64,000 nucleotides of DNA from JAEUNX01 sp034004685 (GTDB lineage Bacteria; Pseudomonadota; Gammaproteobacteria; Burkholderiales; Rhodocyclaceae), in contig JAVEWG010000016.1 in assembly GCA_034004685.1 (NCBI GenBank), forward strand, positions 6,738-70,737, given 5' to 3'. The position numbers were made by a program, and so were the translations under genes. Under the pieces are notes generated by a model. That model was given only the letters and a program-made list of their open reading frames with translations. It was not told where the DNA came from and searched no databases. Within the stretch, counting starts at the first letter, position 1, and each line of letters begins with the position of its first letter. Of this stretch, positions 6,676 to 20,152 are shown one piece after another.

Positions 6676-9360
6676 TCAATCCTGCAAGGCCTTGTGGAGG
6701 ATCTCCGCCACGTCCCGGCACAACGCCGGCGTGGCGGCCACCCGCTCCAGCTCGGGGCGGATGGCGGCCTGGAGGGCCGGGGTGTAGCGGCGCCAGTTTT
6801 CCAGGGCGCGGGCCATGCGGGCGGCGACCTGGGGGTTGCCGGCAGCGAGCTGGATCACCTGGTCGGCCCAGAAGGCGTAGCCAGCGCCATCCGGGCGGTG
6901 GAATTCCGCCGGGTTGGCGCGGAAGAAGGTGCCCAGGAGGGCGTACACCTTGTTGGGGTTGGCCAGGCTGAAGGCGGGGTGGTCCACCAGGGCGGCCACC
7001 CGGTCCAAAGTTGGGGGGGCGACTTCATCCCAGCGCCAGGCGCCGGCCTGGAGGGCGAACCACTTGTCCAGCACCAGGGGGTCGTCTTCGAAATCTGTAT
7101 GAAACATGGCCAGGGCCTGCTCCCGAGCGGGGTCGCTGCTCCCCACCAGGGCGGCTAGCGCTCCGAAGCGTTCGGTCATATTGCGGGCGGCTTCGAAGCG
7201 GGCCTTGGCCAGGTCCAGGCCCTGTTCCACCCCAGCGGCGGCCAGGTATTTGAGGCACAGATTGGCCAGCGCCCGGCGGCCGGCATCCGCCGGGTGGTAG
7301 CGGTAGGGGCCGGGAACTTCCATGGCCTGGACGGTGGCCAGCCAGTCGGCTTGCAGGGCCTGGCCCAGGGCGCGGTGGAGGTGGATGAGGGCGGCCCGCA
7401 GGGGCTGGGGATCGGCCGATTCCATGCGCTCCAGCAGATAGGCTTCGCCGGGCAGGGCCAGGGCCTGGGCGCGGAAGGCGGGCTCCAAGGCATCGTCTGC
7501 CAGGAGCTTGCGACAGGCGTCCACCAGGGCCCCCGGCACCTGGAGGGGGCGGCCGGCGGCGGCTTCCCGGGCCAGGGCCAGGATCACCCGTTCCAGGTAG
7601 CGCTGGCCGGCGTCCCAGCGGTTGAAGGGGTCGGCATCATGGGCCATGCGGAAGGCCAAGCGCGAGTCGGCTTCGTCCAGTTCCAGGATCACCGGAGCGG
7701 AGAAACCCCGCAGGAGGGAGGGCACCGGCTCGGCGGGCAGATCGGTGAAGGTGAAGCGGGCTTCGGCCTGGGTGAGTTCCAGCACCCGGGTAGTGGCCCC
7801 GGAGGCGGCTTCGCCTTCCAGGCGCAGGGGCAGATCCTGCCCGTCCGGACCCAGCAGGCCCACCGCCACCGGGATGGGCAGGGGCAGCTTTGCGGGCTGG
7901 CCGGGGGTGGGGGGGGTGCGCTGGGACAGAGTCAGGGTGTAGCGGCCCCTGGCGGCGTCCCACTCGCCCCGGGCGGTCACCCGGGGGGTGCCGGCCTGAC
8001 TGTACCAGTTCATGAACTGATCCAGATCCACCCCGTTGGCCTCGGCCATGGCGTTGACGAAGTCGTCGCAGGTGACCGCCTGGCCGTCGTGGTAGCTGAA
8101 GTAGAGGTCCATGCCGTTACGGAAGCCCTCGGGCCCCAGCAGGGTATGGAGCATGCGGATGACCTCGGAGCCCTTTTCATACACCGTGGCGGTGTAGAAG
8201 TTGTTGATTTCCTCGTAGCTGTCCGGCCGGATGGGGTGGGCCATGGGGCCGGCGTCTTCCGGGAACTGGGCCGAGCGCAGCACCCGCACGTTGTCGATGC
8301 GCACCACCGCCCGGGCGGAGGCGGCGCCAGCGGGGCCGGCGGCCCGGGCCATCATGTCGGCGGAGAACTGCTGGTCCCGGAATACCGTGAGGCCTTCCTT
8401 GAGGGTGAGCTGGAACCAGTCCCGGCAGGTGACCCGGTTGCCGGTCCAGTTGTGGAAATACTCGTGGGCCACCACGGATTCAATGTTGTCGAAATCCACG
8501 TCGCTGGCGGTGCGGGCGCTGGCCAGCACGTACTTGGCGTTGAAGATGTTGAGGCCCTTGTTCTCCATGGCTCCCATGTTGAAGTCGGACACCGCCACGA
8601 TCATGTAGCGGTCCAGGTCCAGTTCCAGGCCGAAGCTGTCTTCATCCCAGCGCAGGGCGTGGATGAGGGATTCCATGGCGTGCTGGGCGCGGTCCAGGTT
8701 GCCCTTCTCCACCCACACCTGGAGCAGCACGTCCCGGCCGGAACGGGTTTGCACCGTGCGCTCCAGGGCCACCAGGTCGGCGGCCACCAGGGCAAAGAGG
8801 TAGGAGGGCTTGGGGAAGGGGTCTTCCCACCTAGCGTAGTGGCGGCCGTCGGGCAGGTCGCCGGTTTCCAGCAGGTTGCCATTGGAGAGCAGCACCGGAC
8901 AGGCGGCCTTGTCCGCCTCCAGGGTGACGGTGAACCGGGCCATCACGTCGGGCCGGTCGGGGAAATAAGTGATCCGGCGGAAGCCCTGGGCCTCGCACTG
9001 GGTGTAGAAGCCCCCCTTGGAAACATACAGGCCGGAGAGGGCGGTGTTCTGCTCGGGGGCGATGCGGGTAACGATCTCCAGGGTGGCGGTATCCCCCGCC
9101 AGATCCACTTCCAGGCCCTCGACCGTGGCGCGGGGCTGGACGGGCTGACCGTCCACCGCCAGGCTCGTCAGTTCCAGATCCTCACCCAAAAGCATCAGGG
9201 GGCCGGGCCGGGCCTGGGGGTTGCGCCGACAGGACAGCCGGCTGGTCACCTGGGTGGCGGCGGGATCCAGGTGAAAACGGAGGTCCACCCGCTCCACGGT
9301 CCACGCCAGGGGGCAGTAGTCGGCACGTTGGATAGTCTTGGAGGCGTCTTGGTCGGGCAT
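6676..9360 (-). CDS. pepN: Aminopeptidase N (M1 family metallopeptidase)
   Basis: An 894-residue zinc aminopeptidase, close to the E. coli PepN length (870). It removes N-terminal residues from peptides in the cytoplasm. The exopeptidase motif GAMEN (in FNMGAMENKGLN) and the zinc site HEYFHNW with the third ligand in LKEGLTVFRD 18 residues later are intact. The C-terminal helical domain is complete. The start is the ATG at 9358-9360 (MPDQDASKTIQRADYCP), matching the family's usual beginning. The frame stays open to 10023, but that extension is antisense to norE. It is divergent from norE, with a 126-bp gap. Confidence 0.97.
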   Translation of the reverse strand: MPDQDASKTIQRADYCPLAWTVERVDLRFHLDPAATQVTSRLSCRRNPQARPGPLMLLGEDLELTSLAVDGQPVQPRATVEGLEVDLAGDTATLEIVTRIAPEQNTALSGLYVSKGGFYTQCEAQGFRRITYFPDRPDVMARFTVTLEADKAACPVLLSNGNLLETGDLPDGRHYARWEDPFPKPSYLFALVAADLVALERTVQTRSGRDVLLQVWVEKGNLDRAQHAMESLIHALRWDEDSFGLELDLDRYMIVAVSDFNMGAMENKGLNIFNAKYVLASARTASDVDFDNIESVVAHEYFHNWTGNRVTCRDWFQLTLKEGLTVFRDQQFSADMMARAAGPAGAASARAVVRIDNVRVLRSAQFPEDAGPMAHPIRPDSYEEINNFYTATVYEKGSEVIRMLHTLLGPEGFRNGMDLYFSYHDGQAVTCDDFVNAMAEANGVDLDQFMNWYSQAGTPRVTARGEWDAARGRYTLTLSQRTPPTPGQPAKLPLPIPVAVGLLGPDGQDLPLRLEGEAASGATTRVLELTQAEARFTFTDLPAEPVPSLLRGFSAPVILELDEADSRLAFRMAHDADPFNRWDAGQRYLERVILALAREAAAGRPLQVPGALVDACRKLLADDALEPAFRAQALALPGEAYLLERMESADPQPLRAALIHLHRALGQALQADWLATVQAMEVPGPYRYHPADAGRRALANLCLKYLAAAGVEQGLDLAKARFEAARNMTERFGALAALVGSSDPAREQALAMFHTDFEDDPLVLDKWFALQAGAWRWDEVAPPTLDRVAALVDHPAFSLANPNKVYALLGTFFRANPAEFHRPDGAGYAFWADQVIQLAAGNPQVAARMARALENWRRYTPALQAAIRPELERVAATPALCRDVAEILHKALQD

Positions 9361-9436
9361 GCAGCTCTCGAATCGTGAGGAAGTTGAAGGGCGGAGTTTA
9401 CCCAGCGCCGCCCGGCCCGGCCACGCCGGCGTATTA

Positions 9437-9450
9437 TTCACACGGATCAA
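9437..9450 (+). promoter_or_regulatory. Possible FNR/Dnr-type box upstream of norE
   Basis: TTCAC-ACGG-ATCAA matches the FNR/Dnr consensus TTGAT-N4-ATCAA at 8 of 10 positions, about 37 bases before the norE start codon. Oxygen- or NO-responsive CRP/FNR-family control would suit a nor gene. The left half is degenerate and the site is close to the start codon, so this is tentative. Confidence 0.3.
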
Positions 9451-9486
9451 GGGGCGCCGGTCCCGCTTCGGACTATCCTGCAAGCC

Positions 9487-10077
9487 ATGGAACACGCCAC
9501 CACTGCCCCCCACCCTGCCTCCCATCACCCCCCCGGCGACCTGGCCATCTGGGTCTTCATCCTGGCCGAGCTGCTGGCCTTTGGCGTCTTTTTCACCGCC
9601 TATGGCTTTGCCCGGGGGGCGAACCGGGAGCTCTTCGATAGCCTGCAACCCACCCTGGATCGCAACGCCGGTGCCTTGAACACCCTGTTCCTGATCACCA
9701 GCAGCTGGTGCGTGGCCCGGGCGGTGGATGCGGTCACCCATCGGGATGACGGCCACGCTGGCAGCCTCTGGCTGCTGGGGGGGCTGGCCTGTGGCGGGGG
9801 CTTCCTGACGGTGAAGGTGATGGAATACGCCGAAAAGTTCGCGGCCGGCATCAGCCTGTCCACCAACACCTTCTATATGTTCTACCTGTCCCTGACCTTC
9901 TTTCACTTCATGCACGTGATCCTCGGCATGGTGATCCTGACGGTGCTGGCCTGGCAGACCCGCCAGGGTCTCTATGGCCCGGGCCGGGCCAACGGCCTGG
10001 AAAGCGGTGGAGCCTACTGGCACATGGTGGATCTGGTCTGGATCATTCTCTTTCCCTTGGTCTATGTGATGCGATGA
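9487..10077 (+). CDS. norE: NorE, cytochrome c oxidase subunit III-like protein of the nitric oxide reductase cluster
   Basis: A 196-residue membrane protein with five predicted helices and the subunit III pattern: GDLAIWVFILAELLAFGVFF, then FLTVKVMEYAEKF, then MFYLSLTFFHFMHVILGMV and a final GAYWHMVDLVWIILFPLVYV. The short form without the first two helices of true CoxC is typical of NorE. It is thought to help assembly or activity of nitric oxide reductase. It overlaps norF by ATGA and is followed by norQ, which supports the assignment over a respiratory oxidase subunit. No oxidase subunit I or II is nearby. Confidence 0.9.
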   Translation: MEHATTAPHPASHHPPGDLAIWVFILAELLAFGVFFTAYGFARGANRELFDSLQPTLDRNAGALNTLFLITSSWCVARAVDAVTHRDDGHAGSLWLLGGLACGGGFLTVKVMEYAEKFAAGISLSTNTFYMFYLSLTFFHFMHVILGMVILTVLAWQTRQGLYGPGRANGLESGGAYWHMVDLVWIILFPLVYVMR

Positions 10078-10346
10078 ACTCCGCCCGCCGTATCGATCTC
10101 GCCTGGCTGATCCTGGTCCTGGCCACCACCGCCACCTGGATGATCGGCGACGTGTGGCAACTCCACCCGGAAGCCACCGTGCCGGCCATGGCCGCCGTGC
10201 TCGCCTTCACCGCCATCAAGTGCCGCCTGGTGGCCCTGGATTTCATGGCTTTGCGGCGCGTCAAGCTGTTCTGGCGCGGACTGGTGCTAGGCTGGGTCGC
10301 ATTGGTGCTCGGCCTGGTCACCCTGACCTACTGGCTGAGCTTGTAA
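10074..10346 (+). CDS. norF: NorF, cytochrome c oxidase subunit IV-like small membrane protein
   Basis: A 90-residue protein with three predicted membrane helices (starting LAWLILVLATTATWMIGDVW) and a KCRLVALDFMALRRVKLFWR linker typical of the prokaryotic subunit IV / NorF family. It starts inside the norE stop codon and ends 11 bases before norQ, so norE-norF-norQ form one operon. Work on related species suggests NorEF improve NO reductase activity but are not essential; the exact role is unsettled. Confidence 0.85.
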   Translation: MNSARRIDLAWLILVLATTATWMIGDVWQLHPEATVPAMAAVLAFTAIKCRLVALDFMALRRVKLFWRGLVLGWVALVLGLVTLTYWLSL

Positions 10347-10357
10347 GGACCCCTCCC

Positions 10358-11173
10358 ATGGACACCCGCGTGAACACTGCCCCCGTCACCAAGGCCGAAC
10401 TGCCCTATTACGAACCCGCCGGCAATGAAGTGGAGGTCTTCCTCCATGCCTGGAAGAACCGCCTGCCTCTCCTCATCAAAGGCCCCACCGGGGTGGGCAA
10501 GACCCGCTTCGTGGCCCATATGGCTGCCCGCCTGGGCTTGCCCCTCCATACCGTGGCCTGCCATGACGACCTCACCGCCGCCGACCTGGTGGGACGCCAT
10601 CTGATCGGCGACGGCCAGACCCTGTGGTGCGACGGGCCCCTCACCCGGGCAGTGCGGGAAGGGGGTATCTGCTATCTGGACGAGGTGGTGGAAGCCCGCA
10701 AGGACACCACGGTGGTCCTCCACCCCCTGGCGGACGACCGCCGGGTGCTGCCCATAGACCGCACCGGCGAGGTCCTCCAGGCGCCCCCCGGCTTCATGCT
10801 GGTGGTGTCCTACAACCCGGGTTACCAGAATTTCCTCAAGGGCATGAAGCCCTCCACCCGCCAGCGTTTCGTCAGCCTGCGCTTCGACTTCCCCTCCGCC
10901 GCCCGGGAAGAGGCGGTGCTCCGGGGAGAAACCGGCTGCGAGCCCATGACCGCCCGCCAGCTGGTTTCCATCGCCCGCAGCCTGCGGGCCCTGAAGGACG
11001 TGGATCTGGAAGAAGTGGTGTCTACCCGCCTGCTGGTCTATGGGGCCCTCCTGATCCTGGATGGCATGGATCCGGTGGAAGCCTGCCGCGCCGGGGTGGT
11101 GGAAAGCCTGACTGATGACCCGGAAGTGGCCGAGGCCTTGATGGAAGTGGTCAGCGCCACCTTCGGGCGCTGA
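10358..11173 (+). CDS. norQ: NorQ/CbbQ-type MoxR AAA+ ATPase
   Basis: A 271-residue AAA+ ATPase. Walker A is GPTGVGKT (about residues 42-49), Walker B is ICYLDEVVEA (about 102-111), and sensor 1 is VVSYNPGYQ. The C-terminal helical part (CbbQ_C) is complete. NorQ works with the vWA protein NorD to insert the non-heme iron of NorB and activate nitric oxide reductase. In this window norD lies 7 kb away, beyond two inserted sensor genes. The gene ends four bases before the convergent hybrid kinase. Confidence 0.93.
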   Translation: MDTRVNTAPVTKAELPYYEPAGNEVEVFLHAWKNRLPLLIKGPTGVGKTRFVAHMAARLGLPLHTVACHDDLTAADLVGRHLIGDGQTLWCDGPLTRAVREGGICYLDEVVEARKDTTVVLHPLADDRRVLPIDRTGEVLQAPPGFMLVVSYNPGYQNFLKGMKPSTRQRFVSLRFDFPSAAREEAVLRGETGCEPMTARQLVSIARSLRALKDVDLEEVVSTRLLVYGALLILDGMDPVEACRAGVVESLTDDPEVAEALMEVVSATFGR

Positions 11174-11176
11174 AGC

Positions 11177-15423
<4,247 letters not shown>

Positions 15424-15427
<4 letters not shown>

Positions 15428-16596
15428 GGAACGGGCGCCTCCGCGTCCCTTGCCGCCCCGCTTTCCAGGGGTATCAGCTGAAAGGGTGGCTCCCGTCCCA
15501 GCTCCAGGGAAAGGACGTTGATCTGGCGTTTGAGCTCGATCATGTCCAGTTCCCGGCCCACCATGGCACGGTTGAAGCGTTCCAACTCCTCGTTGCGGGC
15601 CTGCAGGGCGGATTCAGCCGTCTTCCGGTCGGTGATATCCAGGGAAATGCGGCAGACATAGCGGAGCGTCCCATCCTTGGCCAGCACCGGGAAAATGTAG
15701 GACATATAAATGCGAGGCTGGCCATCCACCGGCACCAGTTCCTCGATGGAATGGCAGCCGCGGGTCTGCATGACCAACTCATCGTTGGCCCGGAAAATCC
15801 GGGCATTTTCTTCCGGAAAGAGATCGAAATCGGTCCTTCCGAGGATTTCATCCTCCCGCCGACGGTGGATCTTCTGGACATTGGGATTGGCCAGGGCGTA
15901 GCGGCCATCCGGATATTTGAGGGACAAGGCGGAGGGGGAATAACCGGTCACGGCGGAGAACATCAGATCCCGTTCCTGCAAGGCCTCCTCGATCCGCTTG
16001 CGGGCGGTGATGTCCCGGGAAATCCCGAACATCCCGTAGATCGTCCCCTGGGGGTTGCGCAGGGGCCCCTTGGTGGCCAGAAAGATGCGCGGACCCTCCA
16101 CCGTATCGAGGATTTTTTCGTGAGTTTCCAGCTGCCCTGCTTCCATCACCCGGGCCCCCAGCATCATCAGCGCCTCAGCCTGGTCGGCCGGAAAGATGGC
16201 CCGGTCGTCCCGCCCCAGCACGTCTTCAACCGCTTTGCCCACCATCCGGCAGGCGGCCCGATTGAACAGGAGGTAGCGCCCCTCCCGATCCTTGGCATAA
16301 ATGGCATCGTCGGAACTGTCGGCCACCGCCGCCAGCAGATTCAGGGCCCGCAACTGCTCCTCGTGGGCCCGCTCCACCCGGGAAAGCAGCCGCCACACCA
16401 AACCATAGAGCAGTCCGCCGGTCACCGCCACGAACAGCCAGCCCTTGAGCACGCTCACCAGGGTTCGCCGGTCGGGGTCCGCGAACATCCATTCCACGGC
16501 CTTGTCCGACAACAGGATCCACACCACCGAAACCAGCCCGTAGGTCAGGACGATATGGACAACCTCCCGTCGGGAGGCGCCGGCAGGCCCGGCCAT
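15424..16596 (-). CDS. Membrane-anchored PAS-PAS sensor protein without output domain
   Basis: A 390-residue protein: two N-terminal membrane helices (about 11-31 and 51-71), PAS1 (about 84-200), PAS2 (about 205-325), each ending in the typical DIT-R/DITDRK hinge, then a coiled-coil (326-366) and a short tail. There is no HisKA, HATPase, GGDEF or methyl-accepting domain, so the protein cannot signal by itself. It is translationally coupled (ATGA) to the hybrid kinase, which suggests that it forms a complex with, or modulates, that kinase. It was perhaps a split histidine kinase whose catalytic part was lost. Confidence 0.85.
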
Positions 16597-16914
16597 CAGG
16601 GCCCCCGCCTGCAGTGCCGGCCAGCGGTAGGCTCACCCCCCAGTCCCCGGAGGAAGCCCCCTGGAGGACCACCGTCCCGACGGCAATCCCGGTTTCGCCC
16701 TGCCCAAGATGATCGCTTCATCGCCCTCGCCCCCCATTTGCCCCATGACCAGCGCCGTGCCTCTTGACCGACCACCCCACCATGCCAGTCGAACGACGCC
16801 ATCAACGGGTTCCATAACGTCAGCAAAAACAGTTCCTTGAGCCACGCGGCGCCAGCCCGAACCGGCTTGCCACGAGTCAATTACAGCCCCTGTCCGATGG
16901 TCTAGGCTTTGAAC
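16597..16914. other. Divergent intergenic region, no gene recognised
   Basis: 318 bases between the leftward PAS gene and the rightward membrane-protein gene. It must hold promoters for both directions. I looked for a TTGAT-N4-ATCAA box and found only half sites. No RNA gene or convincing short ORF is visible. Confidence 0.5.
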
Positions 16915-17343
16915 ATGGACCGCCCCCGCCCCCCCTCTCCCAGCACCGCTCCTCCCGGCGAGCCTCCGGGTACGCCGGGGATGGGGCTCGCGGTGGCCGC
17001 CGAGGCGTTGTATCTCGTAAACCTGATGGCGGCCCCGGGCCTGGCCTTCCTGATCCTGGGCTGGCTGTGGCTCACCCGGCGCCATGGCGCCCCGCCCCTG
17101 GCCCGCAGCCACCTGGCCCAAACCATGGCCGGCAGCCTGTGGGCGGGCGTGCTGCTGGTGCTGGCCAACGGCCTCATCATCCTGCTGGGGGGCTACCAGG
17201 CCGCTCACACCTGGGTGGTGGTGATCCTTTACTTCACCACCTGCCACTCCACCCTCATCTGCTTCGGCGCTCTGGGCCTGGCCCGGGCCCTGGCGGGACA
17301 AGCTTATGTCTATCCTCTCATCGGTCGCCCCAGCAAGGACTGA
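16915..17343 (+). CDS. Four-helix membrane protein of the nor accessory cluster, unknown function
   Basis: A 142-residue protein. After a Pro-rich N-terminus (about 1-22), it has hydrophobic stretches around LVNLMAAPGLAFLILGWLWL, a helix from MAGSLWAGVLLVLANGLIIL, and WVVVILYFTTCHSTLICFG. Thus three or four membrane helices, with a His/Arg/Gln-containing loop. The start is the ATG at 16915; a TTG two codons upstream is an alternative. Its end overlaps the next gene by 38 bases. I recognise it only by context: it precedes a polyferredoxin and norD, so a part in nor maturation or electron supply is an inference. Confidence 0.7.
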   Translation: MDRPRPPSPSTAPPGEPPGTPGMGLAVAAEALYLVNLMAAPGLAFLILGWLWLTRRHGAPPLARSHLAQTMAGSLWAGVLLVLANGLIILLGGYQAAHTWVVVILYFTTCHSTLICFGALGLARALAGQAYVYPLIGRPSKD

Positions 17344-18301
17344 GGCCGGCGCCCTTGCCCGCCCCGACGGGGGCCGCCAACGCCTGCGCCTTTTCGCCCA
17401 GATGGGGTTTTTCGTGCTGTTCGTGCTGGCCCCGGTCTTCGATCTGCTTCGCTACGATCTGCTGGCGGGCCACGCCTGGTTCCTGGGCATGGAGTGGCGG
17501 GTGGGTCTGGATGACTACACCGCAGGCCGGATTGGGCTGGGGGAAGTATGGTCCAACATCGGCCTCAGGATCTTCCTCCCTATTCTGGGGACCGGCGCGG
17601 CCCTGATCTGGGTGTCCTGGAAATGGGGCCGCCTCTACTGCGGCTGGCTGTGCCCCCATTTTTCGGTGGTGGAAACCATCAACCGCCTGATGCGCCACGC
17701 CACCGGCAGCCCCAGCCTGTGGGAGCGCCGCCCCTTGCCCCGCCGGGAGCCGGACGGCACCCCTTTTTCGGTGGACCGCCGCTGGTGGCTGGTCACCCTG
17801 CCGGCGGCGGTGGCCTTCGCCTTTTTATGGGCGGTGGTCTTGCTCACCTACCTGCTGCCCCCCTTCGAGGTGTACGGCAATCTCTTCCACGGCACGCCAA
17901 CCCGCAACCAGACCATCTTCCTCTCCGCCGGCACCATCGTGCTGAGCCTGGAATTTCTGTTCGCCCGTCATCTTTTCTGCCGCTACGCCTGCGCCGTGGG
18001 CATCTTCCAGAGCGTGGCCTGGATGGGTCACCGGGAAGCCATGGTGGTAGGCTTCGACCGGGCCCGGGCCGCCAGTTGCGCCGACTGCGGGTCTGCCTGC
18101 GATCACGTCTGCCCCATGCGCCTCAAGCCCCGCAGCATCAAGCGAACCATGTTCACCTGCACCCAGTGCGCCCAATGCGTGTCCGCCTGCGAAACCACCC
18201 AGCAGGACAACCCCTCGGGGCCCCTTCTGCAATGGGTATCTGGGGAAGCGGCACGCCACAACGAAGCCGGTCTGCGGGCCGGCGGTCTCCCGAGAAAATA
18301 G
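17306..18301 (+). CDS. CcoG/NapH/NosR-like membrane polyferredoxin (4Fe-4S binding protein)
   Basis: A 331-residue membrane protein with about five helices. Membrane-proximal cysteine pairs of the CcoG/NapH type are present: CGWLCPHF after helix 2 and CRYACAVG after helix 4. A ferredoxin-like tail follows with CADCGSACDHVCPM and CTQCAQCVSACE, enough for two [4Fe-4S] clusters. Such proteins carry electrons or help metal-site assembly; CcoG handles copper for cbb3 oxidase. Placement between a nor-cluster membrane protein and norD suggests a role for nitric oxide reductase. It starts within the preceding gene; MGFF at about residue 34 is an alternative start. norD begins 3 bases after its stop. 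Confidence 0.85.
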   Translation: MSILSSVAPARTEAGALARPDGGRQRLRLFAQMGFFVLFVLAPVFDLLRYDLLAGHAWFLGMEWRVGLDDYTAGRIGLGEVWSNIGLRIFLPILGTGAALIWVSWKWGRLYCGWLCPHFSVVETINRLMRHATGSPSLWERRPLPRREPDGTPFSVDRRWWLVTLPAAVAFAFLWAVVLLTYLLPPFEVYGNLFHGTPTRNQTIFLSAGTIVLSLEFLFARHLFCRYACAVGIFQSVAWMGHREAMVVGFDRARAASCADCGSACDHVCPMRLKPRSIKRTMFTCTQCAQCVSACETTQQDNPSGPLLQWVSGEAARHNEAGLRAGGLPRK

Positions 18302-18304
18302 CCC

Positions 18305-20143
18305 ATGGAAGAATTCGTCGGCGGTCTGTGGCACCGCTTCATCACCGGCGCGGCCCGGCGCGATCACCCGGCGGCCGCCGTGACCCTGGAGGAGATGGAG
18401 CGCACCGCCGGCATCCTGTTTCGCGCCCTGGGAGGGGATTCGGGCCTGCGGGTGGCGCCGGCAGCGGAACAGACCCATGGCGCCCGCCGCCGCTGGCTGG
18501 CGCGCCTGGCCCATATCGAAGACCGGGTGGCAAGCGCCAGCCGGGACGCGGAAACCCTGCGCCTGCCCGCCAGCCTGGCCCTCTTCCCGGAGCGGGCCCT
18601 CAACCGGGATCTCTACCTGTGGCTGATTGCCCAGGCCGCCGCCTGCGAACCGGACACGGACGCAGACTGGATCACCGCCAACCAGCACGCCACCTTGCTG
18701 ACCCTGGAGCGCTTTCCCGGCCTGGCGCCCCGCTACCGGCGTCTGGTGGAAGCGAGCCTGGCCCTGCGCATCCCCCCGGAGAAACTGCCCAAGGAAGAAG
18801 CCGCCGCCGAAATGGCGATCCGCCAGGCCCTGCAAGCGCCCGGCAGCGTGGCCAAGCTACCCGCCGCCCGCCGTCCGCCCCAGCCGGTGCCCCTGTGGCT
18901 GGCCCCCGCGCCCCCAGCCCTGGACCGCCGACAGAAACCCGCCCCGGCGGATCAAGCCGCGCCCCCCCAGGAAGGCGACAGCCAGGCCGGCGACGACCGC
19001 CGCCGCCAGGGCCAGCGGGAAGACACCCCGGATGACCGCAATGCCTTCATCCTTCCCTTCCGGGCAGAGAGCCTGCTGTCCTTTGCCGAATACGTGAAGG
19101 TGGACCGCAAGCTGGACGACGACCCCAGTCCGGACGCCGCCAAGGCCGCCGCCGACATGGACGTGCTGTCCGTCACCCGAGACGGACAGACCTCCGCCTC
19201 CAAGGTCCGCTTTGATCTGGATCTACCCTCGGAATCCGTGGATGACATTCCCCTCCAGACCGGCATCCTCCTGCCGGAGTGGAACTGGAAGACCCGGAAG
19301 CTGGTAAAGGATCAGTGCAGCCTCACCATTCTGGAGCCGCGAGAGGCCCAGCCTAGCCCGGTTCCGCCCCATCTTTGCCGGCAGGTACGGCGGGTCCGCC
19401 ACCAGTTCGAGGCCCTGACCCCCTCCCGGCGCTGGATCCGCAACCAGCCCGACGGCAGCGAACTGGACATGGAAGCCTGCGTGCGGGCCTGGGCGGATCG
19501 CCAGGCCGGCCACCGGGATGCGGACAGCGGCCATTACTTGCGCCTGGAACGCCATGAACGGGACATGGCCTGCCTGCTGCTGGCGGACCTGTCCCTGTCC
19601 ACCGATGCCTGGGTCGGCAACGACCACCGGGTGATCGACGTAATCCGGGACAGCCTGCTGCTGTTCTCCGAGGCCCTGTCCGCCACCGGCGACCGGGTGG
19701 GGATCTACGGCTTCTCATCCCTGCGCCGCGGCAACATCCGCTTCCACCGCATCAAGGATTTTTCGGAAAAGCACGGCGCCATGACCCGGGGCCGGATCGC
19801 GGCCCTCAAGCCCGGCTACTACACCCGCATGGGCGCTGCCATCCGCCAGGCCACCCGCCTGCTGGCGGAGCAACCCAGCGCCCTGCGCCTGCTGCTGATC
19901 CTGTCCGACGGCAAGCCCAACGACTTTGACCACTACGAGGGCCGCTTCGCCATCGAAGATACCCGGATGAGCCTGGTGGAGGCCCGCCGCCAGGGCCTCA
20001 AACCCTTCTGCGTGACCATCGACCAGGAAGGGGCCGGCTACCTGCCCCACCTCTTTGGCCCCGCCGGCTACACGGTGATCCGCCAACCTTCGGAACTGCC
20101 CGCCAGACTACCGCTCCTTTACGCCCAGCTCACCGCCAGTTAG
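18305..20143 (+). CDS. norD: NorD, von Willebrand factor A-domain protein for nitric oxide reductase activation
   Basis: A 612-residue cytoplasmic protein. The N-terminal half is helical and ends in a Pro/Ala-rich acidic linker. The C-terminal vWA domain (about 420-610) has the MIDAS motif DLSLS, the threonine region YYTRMGAAI and LILSDGKPNDFDHYEG. NorD pairs with the AAA+ ATPase NorQ as a metal chaperone for NorB. Length fits NorD (about 600-650) rather than the shorter CbbO-type relatives. It is the last gene of the rightward nor accessory group. Confidence 0.93.
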   Translation: MEEFVGGLWHRFITGAARRDHPAAAVTLEEMERTAGILFRALGGDSGLRVAPAAEQTHGARRRWLARLAHIEDRVASASRDAETLRLPASLALFPERALNRDLYLWLIAQAAACEPDTDADWITANQHATLLTLERFPGLAPRYRRLVEASLALRIPPEKLPKEEAAAEMAIRQALQAPGSVAKLPAARRPPQPVPLWLAPAPPALDRRQKPAPADQAAPPQEGDSQAGDDRRRQGQREDTPDDRNAFILPFRAESLLSFAEYVKVDRKLDDDPSPDAAKAAADMDVLSVTRDGQTSASKVRFDLDLPSESVDDIPLQTGILLPEWNWKTRKLVKDQCSLTILEPREAQPSPVPPHLCRQVRRVRHQFEALTPSRRWIRNQPDGSELDMEACVRAWADRQAGHRDADSGHYLRLERHERDMACLLLADLSLSTDAWVGNDHRVIDVIRDSLLLFSEALSATGDRVGIYGFSSLRRGNIRFHRIKDFSEKHGAMTRGRIAALKPGYYTRMGAAIRQATRLLAEQPSALRLLLILSDGKPNDFDHYEGRFAIEDTRMSLVEARRQGLKPFCVTIDQEGAGYLPHLFGPAGYTVIRQPSELPARLPLLYAQLTAS

Positions 20144-20152
20144 GGCTTCGCC

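Noticed and set aside
7294..9378. 694-codon open frame on the + strand
   Set aside because: It is the antisense shadow of pepN. High GC keeps the opposite strand open; the product is a Gly/His/Gln-rich string with no family features.
9361..10023. N-terminal extension of pepN
   Set aside because: The frame is open, but it is antisense to norE, and family PepN proteins begin at the ATG at 9358-9360.
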